41,037 nucleotides of DNA, taken from Bacteroides faecichinchillae JCM 17102 (GTDB lineage Bacteria > Bacteroidota > Bacteroidia > Bacteroidales > Bacteroidaceae). Made by a program: the position numbers and the translations under genes. The stretch spans positions 1 to 41,037 of the forward strand of contig NZ_BAKK01000036.1 in NCBI RefSeq assembly GCF_000614145.1, written 5' to 3'. The stretch's first letter is position 1; each line of letters opens with the position of its first letter. Below the pieces are notes generated by a model. The model saw only the letters and a program-made list of their open reading frames with translations, was not told where the DNA came from and made no database searches. Below are positions 16,217-23,638 of the stretch, piece after piece.

Positions 16217-16248
16217 ATATGTAAGTATTGAATGGTTCCGCCTTTTTT
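16201..16248 (+). terminator. Terminator hairpin overlapping the rod and abutting the HTH start
   Basis: GGCGGTACC (16201-16209) pairs with GGTTCCGCC (16234-16242) with one U-U mismatch, followed by six Ts (16243-16248). The HTH gene's ATG is at 16252. The left arm is the same DNA that closes the rod helix, so the two folds exclude each other, as in attenuators and terminator-type riboswitches. Confidence 0.65.
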
Positions 16249-16251
16249 ATC

Positions 16252-16464
16252 ATGATACACATAGGAAAACTTATCGAAGCTGAAGTTTACAAGCAAAAAA
16301 TTCCAATATCTTGGTTTGCTCAAAAACTATATTGTGACCGAACAAATATTTATAAAATATTCAATCGACAAAGTATTGACTCTGAGTTACTATTACGTAT
16401 CTCTAGAATTCTTAAGTATGACTTCTTTCTCTATTATCAAAAAGAATTATCCGACCGATATTAA
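16252..16464 (+). CDS. Small HTH (XRE/lambda-repressor-like) DNA-binding protein, copy 1
   Basis: A 70-residue protein beginning MIHIGKLIEAEVYKQKIPIS. The helix-turn-helix portion (about 18-45: WFAQKLYCDRTNIYKIFNRQ) suggests a minimal DNA-binding domain. The open frame extends back to a TTG at 16228, but that part encodes a terminator hairpin, and the paralog at 20095 shares the MIHIGK start, so I use the ATG at 16252. No partner toxin or enzyme is adjacent. Together with the paralog it flanks the InlB lipoprotein and AraC genes. Regulation may involve the terminator hairpin directly upstream. Confidence 0.75.
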   Translation: MIHIGKLIEAEVYKQKIPISWFAQKLYCDRTNIYKIFNRQSIDSELLLRISRILKYDFFLYYQKELSDRY

Positions 16465-16492
16465 ATTATAAATTCTTCAAAATCCAATCATA

Positions 16493-16534
16493 AGTCCTAA
16501 AAGACACTTCCAAGCTCCTAAAAGACAATTAAAG
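16493..16534. repeat. Two 21-bp direct repeat units in the HTH-InlB intergenic region
   Basis: TCCTAAAAGACA occurs exactly at 16495-16506 and 16516-16527, a 21-bp period, with partly matching flanks. The remaining gap (16465-16768, about 300 bp) holds no gene. It presumably holds the InlB lipoprotein promoter, but I see no full TAnnTTTG match; TAAGTATTTTGC near 16653-16665 is the closest. Confidence 0.7.
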
Positions 16535-16768
16535 TAACTGGAAAAATTCGTGAATTATATTCTACAAATATGTCTAAAATTTCGCTACGGTAATTTTACA
16601 TTTCTTTTCTCATACAGACTACCTTTGTGACACAAAAAAGAACAAGCAAGTTAAGTATTTTGCATGATCTAAGTCATCTACTCACATTTAAATGGCTCTT
16701 CTGTAACATACAACGATCTCCTTCTTGAACAAAGTTTTTACTAACTACTAAAATAAAAGAAAATAGAA

Positions 16769-18420
16769 ATGAAAACAATTAAACATTATTTTTCAAAAGT
16801 ATGCGTCATTGCTTTACTTACAATTATTGTAGCAAGCTGTGGAAGTGATGATGACAACAAACTACCCGAACAGTTTACTGTTACATTTGACTCACAAGGA
16901 GGAAGTAATGTAAGCCCACAAACTGTAAACGATGGGGCAAAAATAAAAGAGCCCACTGCTCCTACTAAAGACAAATCAATCTTTGTTGGTTGGTATAAAG
17001 AACCCAATTATACTAATATATGGAAATTCGAAAGTGATATAGTAGTGAAAGATATCACTCTTTATGCTAAATGGCAACAAGTCGATTACACAGTCATCTT
17101 CAACGTTAATGGAGGTAATACTATAGACCTCAAGGTGTAGCAGAAGGCGGATGTGCAATTAAGCCACTTACCCCAACAAAGGAAGGAGCCGCTTTTGAAG
17201 GATGGTACACTGATGCTGCTTTGACAAATGTATACGATTTCAGTACTCCAATCACAAAAGATCTTACTCTCTATGCCAAATGGACAGAAATAACTCTTAC
17301 ATCATTAAATGAGTTAATTATAGAAGCTACTCAGTTGAATGATAATAATTACGAAGATGAATCTTACGAAGCTATGTACAGCAAACTACAAGCTGCTAAA
17401 GTAGTTGCTATTTCTCAGAATCCAACTCCCACAGAAATTTATAATGCATACCAAGCGTTAATTAATGCCATCAATCAATTAATAGCCAAACCTTATCGTG
17501 CAACCTCTAAATTAGGATTTGATCCTATGCCAGTCGATGGATTAATTTATGTTACTACAAATTCTGAGAATCCATTTTACTTATATGCTATTGGATTAGA
17601 CGCCAGTGGTGAAGAAGCTACGAATAGTGATGTAAACTTTACATATGATAATCTGGAAACTTGGGCACAAGGTGAAATTACTAAAGATAAACATAACATA
17701 ACATTTATGATCAATCCTGCACTCACAGCAGGTAGCACAATCAATATCACCATTTCATCTGCAGAATTCCCTTCAATCTCTCAGGTTATAACACTAAAAG
17801 TAATCAGTATCGATGAATTAAAAGCAAAATTCATACAAAAAACCAATACATTACCTAGTCCAAATCAAATTAGTTCAGAAAATTACGATGAAGTGATTAA
17901 AATGGTGGATGAAGCATATAGATTATACAATAATTTACCCTATGAAGTGATGCAAGAATCCGATGTTATAGCCGCATTTGATAAATTACAGGCATGTTCT
18001 AGAGTTACAGAAAATATTGTAAAATTTGCTTATTCATTCACCGGAAACCGTTGTAAGTTTATGGCTTATGATGAGACTTTTTATTGTGATTATGAATCAA
18101 AAGGAGAATTTCCTGTAGGAGCTTATGTGATGTCTGATTGGGAAAAAGACGGCAACAAATATTATAACAATAAAATTGAACTCAAAGCAGACAAAACATT
18201 TCAGTTGTATTATAGAACTTCTGCAAGTGCAGACGGTAAGAATCCATCTGCATGGGATAAAGAGGAAGAAAGAGGTACTTATTCCTACACAGGAAACCAA
18301 ACCAACGGAGGCACTATCTATATGACTTACGAATACAATGAAGACTATGATTATCGTTCTGTAAAATCAATAAGAAAAGATAGTAAGTTCAAAACAATAC
18401 AACATTCTTCAAACAGATAA
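16769..18420 (+). CDS. InlB B-repeat (Listeria-Bacteroides repeat) lipoprotein, frame broken
   Basis: A surface lipoprotein: signal ending VASC (Cys near residue 24) followed by acidic GSDDDN. Two InlB B-repeats follow, each with the GWY...LYAKW pattern; the second begins in one frame and finishes in another. The first frame stops at 17140; the other is open from about 17128 and runs to 18420. Adding one C in ATAGACCTCAAGG (about 17125-17131) joins them as NGGNTIDPQGVAEGG. The rest has a FIVAR-like helical segment (about codons 17300-17500) and beta-rich domains. Corrected length is about 550 residues. At the 3' end yet another frame (18374-18472) reads plausibly and stops right before the terminator, so the last residues may also be wrong. 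Likely surface-exposed; binding partner unknown. Confidence 0.75.
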
Positions 18421-18471
18421 GACTGAACGAAGAATTGATGCTATAATAAAAGAAGAAATTGTATCAAAATA

Positions 18472-18516
18472 AAGTGCATCTCAAAAGCTATATAAAAACA
18501 TTTTTGAGATGCACTT
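18472..18516 (+). terminator. Terminator after the InlB lipoprotein gene
   Basis: A perfect 15-bp inverted repeat, AAGTGCATCTCAAAA (18472-18486) with its complement at 18502-18516, and a 15-nt loop. It is followed by CTTATTTCC, only a weak T-run; the stem's own A/T end (TTTT) may serve the reverse strand. Confidence 0.7.
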
Positions 18517-18650
18517 CTTATTTCCAATTATGCATCAACATAATAATAATTACATCAAATTCCTGTTTTCAATTAATCCATCCTTATGGCAAAAACAACA
18601 ATTTATAAATTATTGATATACCATTCAGATTAAGAAGAATATAAATTCAC

Positions 18651-18658
18651 TATCTTTG
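18651..18658 (+). promoter_or_regulatory. -7 element upstream of the membrane AraC gene
   Basis: TATCTTTGC is a full TAnnTTTG match about 150 bp before the AraC start. No clear -33 TTTG. A transcript from about 18665 would carry a leader of about 145 nt containing hairpins (for example TTCTGAATA at 18673-18681 with TATTCAGAA at 18700-18708) and ending in a terminator. Confidence 0.55.
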
Positions 18659-18764
18659 CTAAGAATTTAAGATTCTGAATATTTCTTAATGACACGCCTT
18701 ATTCAGAAGCATTATTTAAAAATTTGGAGACAAACTCTTTAACATATTTGGTATAAATCCGTAG

Positions 18765-18806
18765 AGGAAAGTACTTTCTTTCATAAAAGTACTCTCCTAT
18801 TTTTTA
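18765..18806 (+). terminator. Terminator hairpin just before the AraC start (possible attenuator)
   Basis: AGGA plus AGTACTTT (18765-18777) pairs with AAAGTACT plus TCCT (18786-18798), with one mismatch between the two helices, followed by ATTTTTTATT. The T-run ends only a few bases before the ATG at 18810. It could end a short RNA starting near 18665 or control entry into the gene. Confidence 0.6.
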
Positions 18807-18809
18807 TTC

Positions 18810-19907
18810 ATGGGAACAACATATTTATCTATTGAACTTACATTCGACCTAATTGCTCTTGCAATGGGAGTAATACTCATTTTTCGAGCAAAAGACAACT
18901 ATCAAAGACTTTATTGGGGAATAATAGCATTTGCCATTGGCGCAGTGATGTCATGGGAAAATATTGGATGGCTAATGATAGTCACAGATACTCCCACATA
19001 TAAATTTACCGACCTCCTCAATATCGAGAAAATGCTTAAATGGTATTCATTAGCCAGCATTGTGTGTCTTTTTCCGATCATATCATTATCCCCCGGATAT
19101 TTTAACCATTTAAGAATATTCACTTTCTTACTTCCCCCCATCATTATTATAACCGTAGGATTATGCTATCTCTTTTTCAATGGAAAAATCACTCCTATTA
19201 ATTCTTTAAATGAAATTATTCCCAATATGGGAGAACTGGATATAAAATTAAGACTAATCATATTCCTGCTCTCAATTTTCATTCCACTGACTTTTCTAGT
19301 CTATCCAATAATCAGCAATAAAACCTACCGCAAGATTAACAATAACATGTATGCATTCATTGCATTCCTATTTCTTTTTCTGGGTATATACATACTGTTT
19401 ACCTTAAATATCAATGAATTTATATTCAATTTATTCGGAATTATATCCATTATATTCACTATCTTATTTTCTATACAATATTTACGCTACGAGAATCCAT
19501 TTTCTGACCATATCGATATGATTTGTGAAATGAACAAAGAAGAGTCATATACAAAGTTACCTCAAACATTGCCACTTTTCACAACAATTGAAACATACTT
19601 TAAAGAAGAACACCCATTTACAGATCAGAATTATAATATAGATTGTTTAGCTAATTTGTTGGGTGAAAAAAAACATTCCATTTCAGAAGCAATCAAAAGT
19701 GGAGGTTTTACAGGTTTTAGAGAATACATCAATTATAGACGACTAGAATATTTTAAGCAATTGGTGGCAGAAAACTCCAATAAAAACGTGAAGGAATTAA
19801 TGTATTTATGTGGCTTCACTTCACGTGCGACCTTCTATCGTAACTTTTCAGACAAATATGGTGTATCGCCATCAAAATACATTGAAAACCATTCAATTAA
19901 ACAATAA
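18810..19907 (+). CDS. Membrane-anchored AraC-family transcriptional regulator
   Basis: A 365-residue protein. Residues 1-220 form about six to seven hydrophobic helices; the C-terminal 100 residues are an AraC-type double helix-turn-helix ending LMYLCGFTSRATFYRNFSDK and GVSPSKYIENH, the usual second HTH. Bacteroides has many such regulators, with membrane sensor and DNA-binding parts in one chain. The ligand or signal is unknown. Its neighbours suggest it controls the InlB-repeat lipoprotein upstream or the small HTH gene downstream, but that is inference. A strong terminator follows at 19941. Confidence 0.88.
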   Translation: MGTTYLSIELTFDLIALAMGVILIFRAKDNYQRLYWGIIAFAIGAVMSWENIGWLMIVTDTPTYKFTDLLNIEKMLKWYSLASIVCLFPIISLSPGYFNHLRIFTFLLPPIIIITVGLCYLFFNGKITPINSLNEIIPNMGELDIKLRLIIFLLSIFIPLTFLVYPIISNKTYRKINNNMYAFIAFLFLFLGIYILFTLNINEFIFNLFGIISIIFTILFSIQYLRYENPFSDHIDMICEMNKEESYTKLPQTLPLFTTIETYFKEEHPFTDQNYNIDCLANLLGEKKHSISEAIKSGGFTGFREYINYRRLEYFKQLVAENSNKNVKELMYLCGFTSRATFYRNFSDKYGVSPSKYIENHSIKQ

Positions 19908-19940
19908 TTCATCTCACATATCTCATTTACAAGCATATAG

Positions 19941-19980
19941 AAAAGTGTCTCATTTTTGAAATGAGACACTTTTTATTTTT
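19941..19980 (+). terminator. Terminator after the AraC gene
   Basis: A perfect 13-bp stem, AAAAGTGTCTCAT (19941-19953) with ATGAGACACTTTT (19961-19973), 7-nt loop, followed by TATTTTT. A clear intrinsic terminator. Confidence 0.88.
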
Positions 19981-20094
19981 ATACCCTAAACTAATACATT
20001 ATTTTTGGTGAAGAAATCAAAAGGGTGAACCTAAAAGAGTATATAAAGTCTAAAAATTGGGGATAAAATTTATATGGAACACAATACTACGCAA

Positions 20095-20310
20095 ATGATA
20101 CACATTGGTAAAATAATTGAAACAGAGCTTCATCGTCAAGATCGCCCTGTCACATGGTTTGCAAACAAACTCTATTGCGATAGGACAAATGTATATTCTA
20201 TATTTAAAAGAAAAAGTATAGATACGGAACTTTTACTACGAATAAGCCAAATACTAAATCATGACTTTTTCAGCTATTATATTTCAGAGCTAGATTCTAC
20301 CGACTTATAA
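20095..20310 (+). CDS. Small HTH (XRE/lambda-repressor-like) DNA-binding protein, copy 2
   Basis: A 71-residue paralog of the protein at 16252. The shared stretches MIHIGK, WFA.KLYCDRTN and LLLRIS.IL..DFF.YY cover most of the chain, with the HTH at about residues 20-45. The frame is also open from an ATG at 20074, adding MEHNTTQ; I prefer 20095 because the copies align from MIHIGK, but 20074 is possible. Unlike copy 1, its upstream DNA holds no rod or terminator fold, so any RNA control is specific to copy 1. No visible -7 match upstream. Confidence 0.72.
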   Translation: MIHIGKIIETELHRQDRPVTWFANKLYCDRTNVYSIFKRKSIDTELLLRISQILNHDFFSYYISELDSTDL

Positions 20311-20401
20311 GATTTTACTAGGTAGCAGAAAAGTATAAAAGAAAATAAGAACTATTGTAATGCATCATTTGTTGATATATTATAACTAAACATCATGAAC
20401 G

Positions 20402-20761
20402 ATGCTACTCACTTTTTTAAATATGTTAGCTACGATTATCAGTGTTATCAGCTTACTGATCGTCACCTATGGAGTATTTGTTGGCTTTATTGCTTTTTTA
20501 TACAATGAAATAAAACGATTCAACGGTACATACTCCCTTAATAACATCCGGGAATTACGTACTGATTTTGGTAGTTATCTTCTACTTGGATTAGAGTTTC
20601 TTATTGCTTCAGATATTTTAAAAACTGTAGTAGATCCAACTTTAGACGAATTAGCCATCTTAGGTGGAGTGGTTATTGTGAGAACAATACTTTCTGTTTT
20701 TCTAAATAAAGAAATTAAGGAACTAGATCAAAACGAGCATTCAAAAAAAACAAAAGCTTAG
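20402..20761 (+). CDS. DUF1622 family membrane protein
   Basis: A 119-residue inner-membrane protein with three hydrophobic helices (about 7-34, 55-73, 80-100). LRTDFGSYLLLGLEFLIASDILKTVVDPTLDEL matches, in its spaced residues, the DUF1622 core (GxYLLLGLEFLIAxDI, TVxxP). The function is unknown. A Met at residue 8 (20423) is an alternative start. It ends at a strong bidirectional terminator shared with the convergent isomerase gene. Confidence 0.82.
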   Translation: MLLTFLNMLATIISVISLLIVTYGVFVGFIAFLYNEIKRFNGTYSLNNIRELRTDFGSYLLLGLEFLIASDILKTVVDPTLDELAILGGVVIVRTILSVFLNKEIKELDQNEHSKKTKA

Positions 20762-20774
20762 TCTATTACCAATA

Positions 20775-20810
20775 AAAAATCCCTATAGTCTTTCAACTAT
20801 AGGGATTTTT
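20775..20810. terminator. Bidirectional terminator between convergent genes
   Basis: A perfect 14-bp stem, AAAAATCCCTATAG (20775-20788) with its complement (20797-20810), and an 8-nt loop. A-run on one side and T-run on the other serve both the DUF1622 gene (plus) and the isomerase operon (minus). Confidence 0.9.
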
Positions 20811-20829
20811 CGTTTTTACATCATTAATA

Positions 20830-21705
20830 TTACTTACGATATGAAGCCTTTACAAAAGGAGCATCCAACAGATAGTCAATACTTTCTTTGACGCTTTCTT
20901 CCACCGGGCAGCTATATCTTTCAATTTCAGCTACAATATTCTGAACACCAGCAGTTGCTGCATTCTTAAAGATAGCATCAAATCCTACCATACCACTTTG
21001 ACCCAGTTCACGATCATCTTTGATGTGTAATATTTTAAAACGTCCCGGATATTTTTTGAAATAATCAACCGGACTATTCTGACCTCTTACTACCCAATAT
21101 ACATCCATTTGGAAAAAGACATAATCTGGATTAGTATTTTCGAGCATGTAGTTATACATTACCTCTTTACCTTCTACTTTCTCAAATTCATGAGCATGAT
21201 TGTGGTATCCATATAACATGCCATTCTCCTTGCATCTCTTTCCTATTTCATTGAAATAATTACAATAAGTCTGCAAGTCTTTGACTGTTTTAGGTACTCC
21301 TAACCAAGGAGTTACAATATATTTCATTCCAGCAGCCTTGTGAGCAGCAATACATTGATCCCACCATTTCAGTGATTCAGAAAAATCGCCGGAAGCCAAT
21401 TCTTGATCTGACAAACCTCTTGAACAATGTGAAGACAAAACAGTCATACCTGCATCTTCAACGGCTTTTTTAAAGTCTTCCGGAGTCAAACCGTAAAACT
21501 TACCATCATTATAGTTGGCAGCTTCTACGCTTGAATATCCCATCTTAGCCAGTTTCTTTAATAAAGCATTAAAATCCGATCCTTCTTTTATCAAATCTCT
21601 AACTGAATAAAGTTGGATAGTAACATCTTTTTTCTTCTTTGCATCTACTGCTTGTGGCAAAGCGATCAAAAAAGCAAATAATATAAGCAAATATCTAAAT
21701 TTCAT
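20830..21705 (-). CDS. Exported sugar phosphate isomerase/epimerase-like TIM-barrel protein
   Basis: A 291-residue protein with a signal peptide (MKFRYLLILFAFLIALPQAV, then DAKKKK) and an AP-endonuclease-2/xylose-isomerase-like TIM barrel. Likely metal ligands: the H in YHNHAHEF, D in QMDVYW, H in ILHIKDD and E in NIVAEIERY. It is the last gene of a five-gene operon and resembles the periplasmic TIM-barrel protein of the Bacteroides 3-keto-glycoside (glucosinolate-activating) pathway; as I recall, that protein handles the 2-hydroxy-3-keto-glucal intermediate. Its signal peptide is nearly identical to that of the neighbouring DUF1080 protein, though the mature parts are unrelated (see findings). 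Confidence 0.85.
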   Translation of the reverse strand: MKFRYLLILFAFLIALPQAVDAKKKKDVTIQLYSVRDLIKEGSDFNALLKKLAKMGYSSVEAANYNDGKFYGLTPEDFKKAVEDAGMTVLSSHCSRGLSDQELASGDFSESLKWWDQCIAAHKAAGMKYIVTPWLGVPKTVKDLQTYCNYFNEIGKRCKENGMLYGYHNHAHEFEKVEGKEVMYNYMLENTNPDYVFFQMDVYWVVRGQNSPVDYFKKYPGRFKILHIKDDRELGQSGMVGFDAIFKNAATAGVQNIVAEIERYSCPVEESVKESIDYLLDAPFVKASYRK

Positions 21706-21796
21706 GGTTTAAAATGTTTAATTATAAAACGATATAACCCTATTGAATAACTATCTATATATGATATTCAACGAAGTTGTTAATTAATTATCTTTG

Positions 21797-22624
21797 TTAA
21801 TCAAGAATTTTTATGCGGATACTACGAAACCAAACATCATTACCATGATCTTGGAATCCAATAAATCCTTCTTTATTGTCACCACCGCAATTATTCAGCA
21901 TTTGAAATGCCAAAGGCCATCTTTTTTCACTGAACTTACTTTCCTGAAGCATTTCAGTCCATTGTGGTGTCCATAAATGATACTCAAGAACTTTTTGATC
22001 ATTCTGACCATGAACTACAGTTCCATTGTGTACAACTATTTTGGCTTTATTCCATTCACCAAATGGTTTTTGGTTCTGAGGAACAGCAGGAATCATATCA
22101 TACAGAGAAGCAGATTTTCTGTTGTTGTCTTTACCAAGTTTTGCATCCGGATGATTTGCATTATCCAACACCTGATACTCAGGAGCAGAAATGTAAATTG
22201 GGTTCAGAACCTCATTACCATTCTTATCAGTAGTAGTTACTTCCTGAGCCAAATAGAAAATACCTGAGTTACCTCCCTTTGAAATTTTCCATTCTACTTC
22301 CAATTCAAAGTTCTTAAATTTGTGGGCAAAGATAAGATCACCACCATCACCGTCACCAGAAGTGTTGAACTTAATACAACCATCCTCGATAATCCATTTA
22401 GATGGAACTCGGTCCTTACCATAGCCACGCCAACCATTAAAAGTTTTACCATCAAAAATAGTAATATAACCATCCTTGTCTATCGGTAATTGCAGCTTTT
22501 CAGTATCGACAGCTTTCAATGACTTTGAATAAGTAAGAGTAACCTCCTTTTTTTTCTTTGCATCCAGTACTTGAGGCCATGCAATCAAAAAAGCCACTAA
22601 TATAAGTAAATATCTAAATTTCAT
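21797..22624 (-). CDS. DUF1080 (3-keto-disaccharide hydrolase domain) protein, chimeric copy
   Basis: A 275-residue protein with a Sec signal peptide (1-22) borrowed from the downstream isomerase gene and a DUF1080 jelly-roll domain (FDGKTFNGWRGYG about 53-65, VEWKISKGGNSGIFY, APEYQVLDNANHPDAK). DUF1080 proteins act on 3-keto-glycosides by hydrolysis or beta-elimination. The mature part is very close to that of the protein at 22725, lacking the GGEAQ insert. Because it lost the lipoprotein signal of its sister, it is predicted to be soluble in the periplasm, not lipid-anchored. Fourth gene of the operon. Confidence 0.88.
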   Translation of the reverse strand: MKFRYLLILVAFLIAWPQVLDAKKKKEVTLTYSKSLKAVDTEKLQLPIDKDGYITIFDGKTFNGWRGYGKDRVPSKWIIEDGCIKFNTSGDGDGGDLIFAHKFKNFELEVEWKISKGGNSGIFYLAQEVTTTDKNGNEVLNPIYISAPEYQVLDNANHPDAKLGKDNNRKSASLYDMIPAVPQNQKPFGEWNKAKIVVHNGTVVHGQNDQKVLEYHLWTPQWTEMLQESKFSEKRWPLAFQMLNNCGGDNKEGFIGFQDHGNDVWFRSIRIKILD

Positions 22625-22655
22625 TATTGAAATATTTAATCATTACTCCATATTA

Positions 22656-22702
22656 ATAACTTCATTGAAGAAATATCAAAATATATCCTTCAATGAAGTT
22701 AT
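22656..22702. other. 15-bp perfect inverted repeat between the two DUF1080 genes
   Basis: ATAACTTCATTGAAG (22656-22670) pairs with CTTCAATGAAGTTAT (22688-22702), 17-nt loop, no T-run on the operon strand. The corresponding place in the other copy (about 21735-21780) keeps only fragments. It could be an mRNA-stabilising or processing hairpin, not a terminator. Confidence 0.6.
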
Positions 22703-22724
22703 CCTAATAGATTAATTGTTCTTA

Positions 22725-23597
22725 TTAATCGAGAACTTTAACGCGAATATTACGGAACCAAACATCATCACCATGATCTTGGAACCCAATAAATCCTTCT
22801 CTATTATCACCGCCGCAATTATTCAGCAATTGGAATGCCAAAGGCCATTTTTCTTCACTAAACTTACTTGCCTGAAGCATTTCAGTCCATTTCGGAGTCC
22901 ATAAATGATATTCAAGAACGTTTTGATCATTCTGACCGTGAACTACAGTTCCTTTGAATACCATAATTTTCGCTTTATTCCATTCACCAAATGGATTTTG
23001 ATTTTGAGGAACAGCAGGAATCATATCATACAAAGAAGCCGATTGTCTGTTGTTGTCTTTACCAAGTTTTGCATCCGGATGATTTGCATTATCTAACACC
23101 TGATATTCAGGAGCTGAAATATAAATAGGCTCCAAATTCTCATTACCATCCTTATCAGTAGAAGTTACTTCCTGAGCCAGATAGAAGATACCAGAGTTAC
23201 CACCTTTAGAAACTTTCCATTCTACTTCCAATTCAAAGTTTTTAAATTTATGAGCGAAGATAAGATCTCCACCATCGCCATCCTGAGCTTCTCCACCACC
23301 AGAACCGTTGAACTTAATACAACCATCTTCGATAACCCATTTAGATGGAACTCTATCTTTACCATAGCCACGCCAGCCATTAAAAGTTTTTCCATCAAAA
23401 ATAGTAATATAACCATCTTTATCTATCGGCAATTGTAGACTGTCAGTATCAGCAGCTTTCAATGATTTTGAATACCCAAGGGTCACCATATCTGATGATT
23501 GTTCTTCTTGAGTATTAGCATTTTTCTTGCCACTGCCACAAGATGTCAATGCACCGGCAATTACGCAGCAAGCTAAAGGATAAAACAGATTTTTCAT
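22725..23597 (-). CDS. DUF1080 (3-keto-disaccharide hydrolase domain) lipoprotein
   Basis: A 290-residue lipoprotein: the signal ends ALTSC (Cys20), then GSGKKNANTQEEQ linker and the DUF1080 domain (FDGKTFNGWRG about residue 68 onward, APEYQVLDNANHPDAK, ending GFIGFQDHGDDVWFRNIRVK). It probably represents the parental copy, since its lipoprotein signal is not shared with another gene. It likely works on the 3-keto products made by the two oxidoreductases encoded upstream. Third gene of the operon, 41 bp after the TAT-type oxidoreductase. Confidence 0.9.
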   Translation of the reverse strand: MKNLFYPLACCVIAGALTSCGSGKKNANTQEEQSSDMVTLGYSKSLKAADTDSLQLPIDKDGYITIFDGKTFNGWRGYGKDRVPSKWVIEDGCIKFNGSGGGEAQDGDGGDLIFAHKFKNFELEVEWKVSKGGNSGIFYLAQEVTSTDKDGNENLEPIYISAPEYQVLDNANHPDAKLGKDNNRQSASLYDMIPAVPQNQNPFGEWNKAKIMVFKGTVVHGQNDQNVLEYHLWTPKWTEMLQASKFSEEKWPLAFQLLNNCGGDNREGFIGFQDHGDDVWFRNIRVKVLD

Positions 23598-23638
23598 GAA
23601 TTCAATTTATTAAATTAATATTTGAGTTAGTTTTTTTA

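Larger units (their letters stand above)
21625..23486 (-). repeat. Tandem duplication of DUF1080 body plus signal-peptide segment
   Basis: Two adjacent copies: A at 22544-23486 (943 bp) and B at 21625-22543 (919 bp). Each holds, in gene order, a DUF1080 mature domain, an intergenic stretch with recognisable similarity, and an MKFRYLLIL...AKKKK signal-peptide segment. The 24-bp length difference is accounted for by a 5-residue insert (GGEAQ region, 15 bp) and a 9-bp longer intergenic stretch in copy A. Boundaries fall at a shared VT(I/L)..YS coding motif. Confidence 0.8.
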
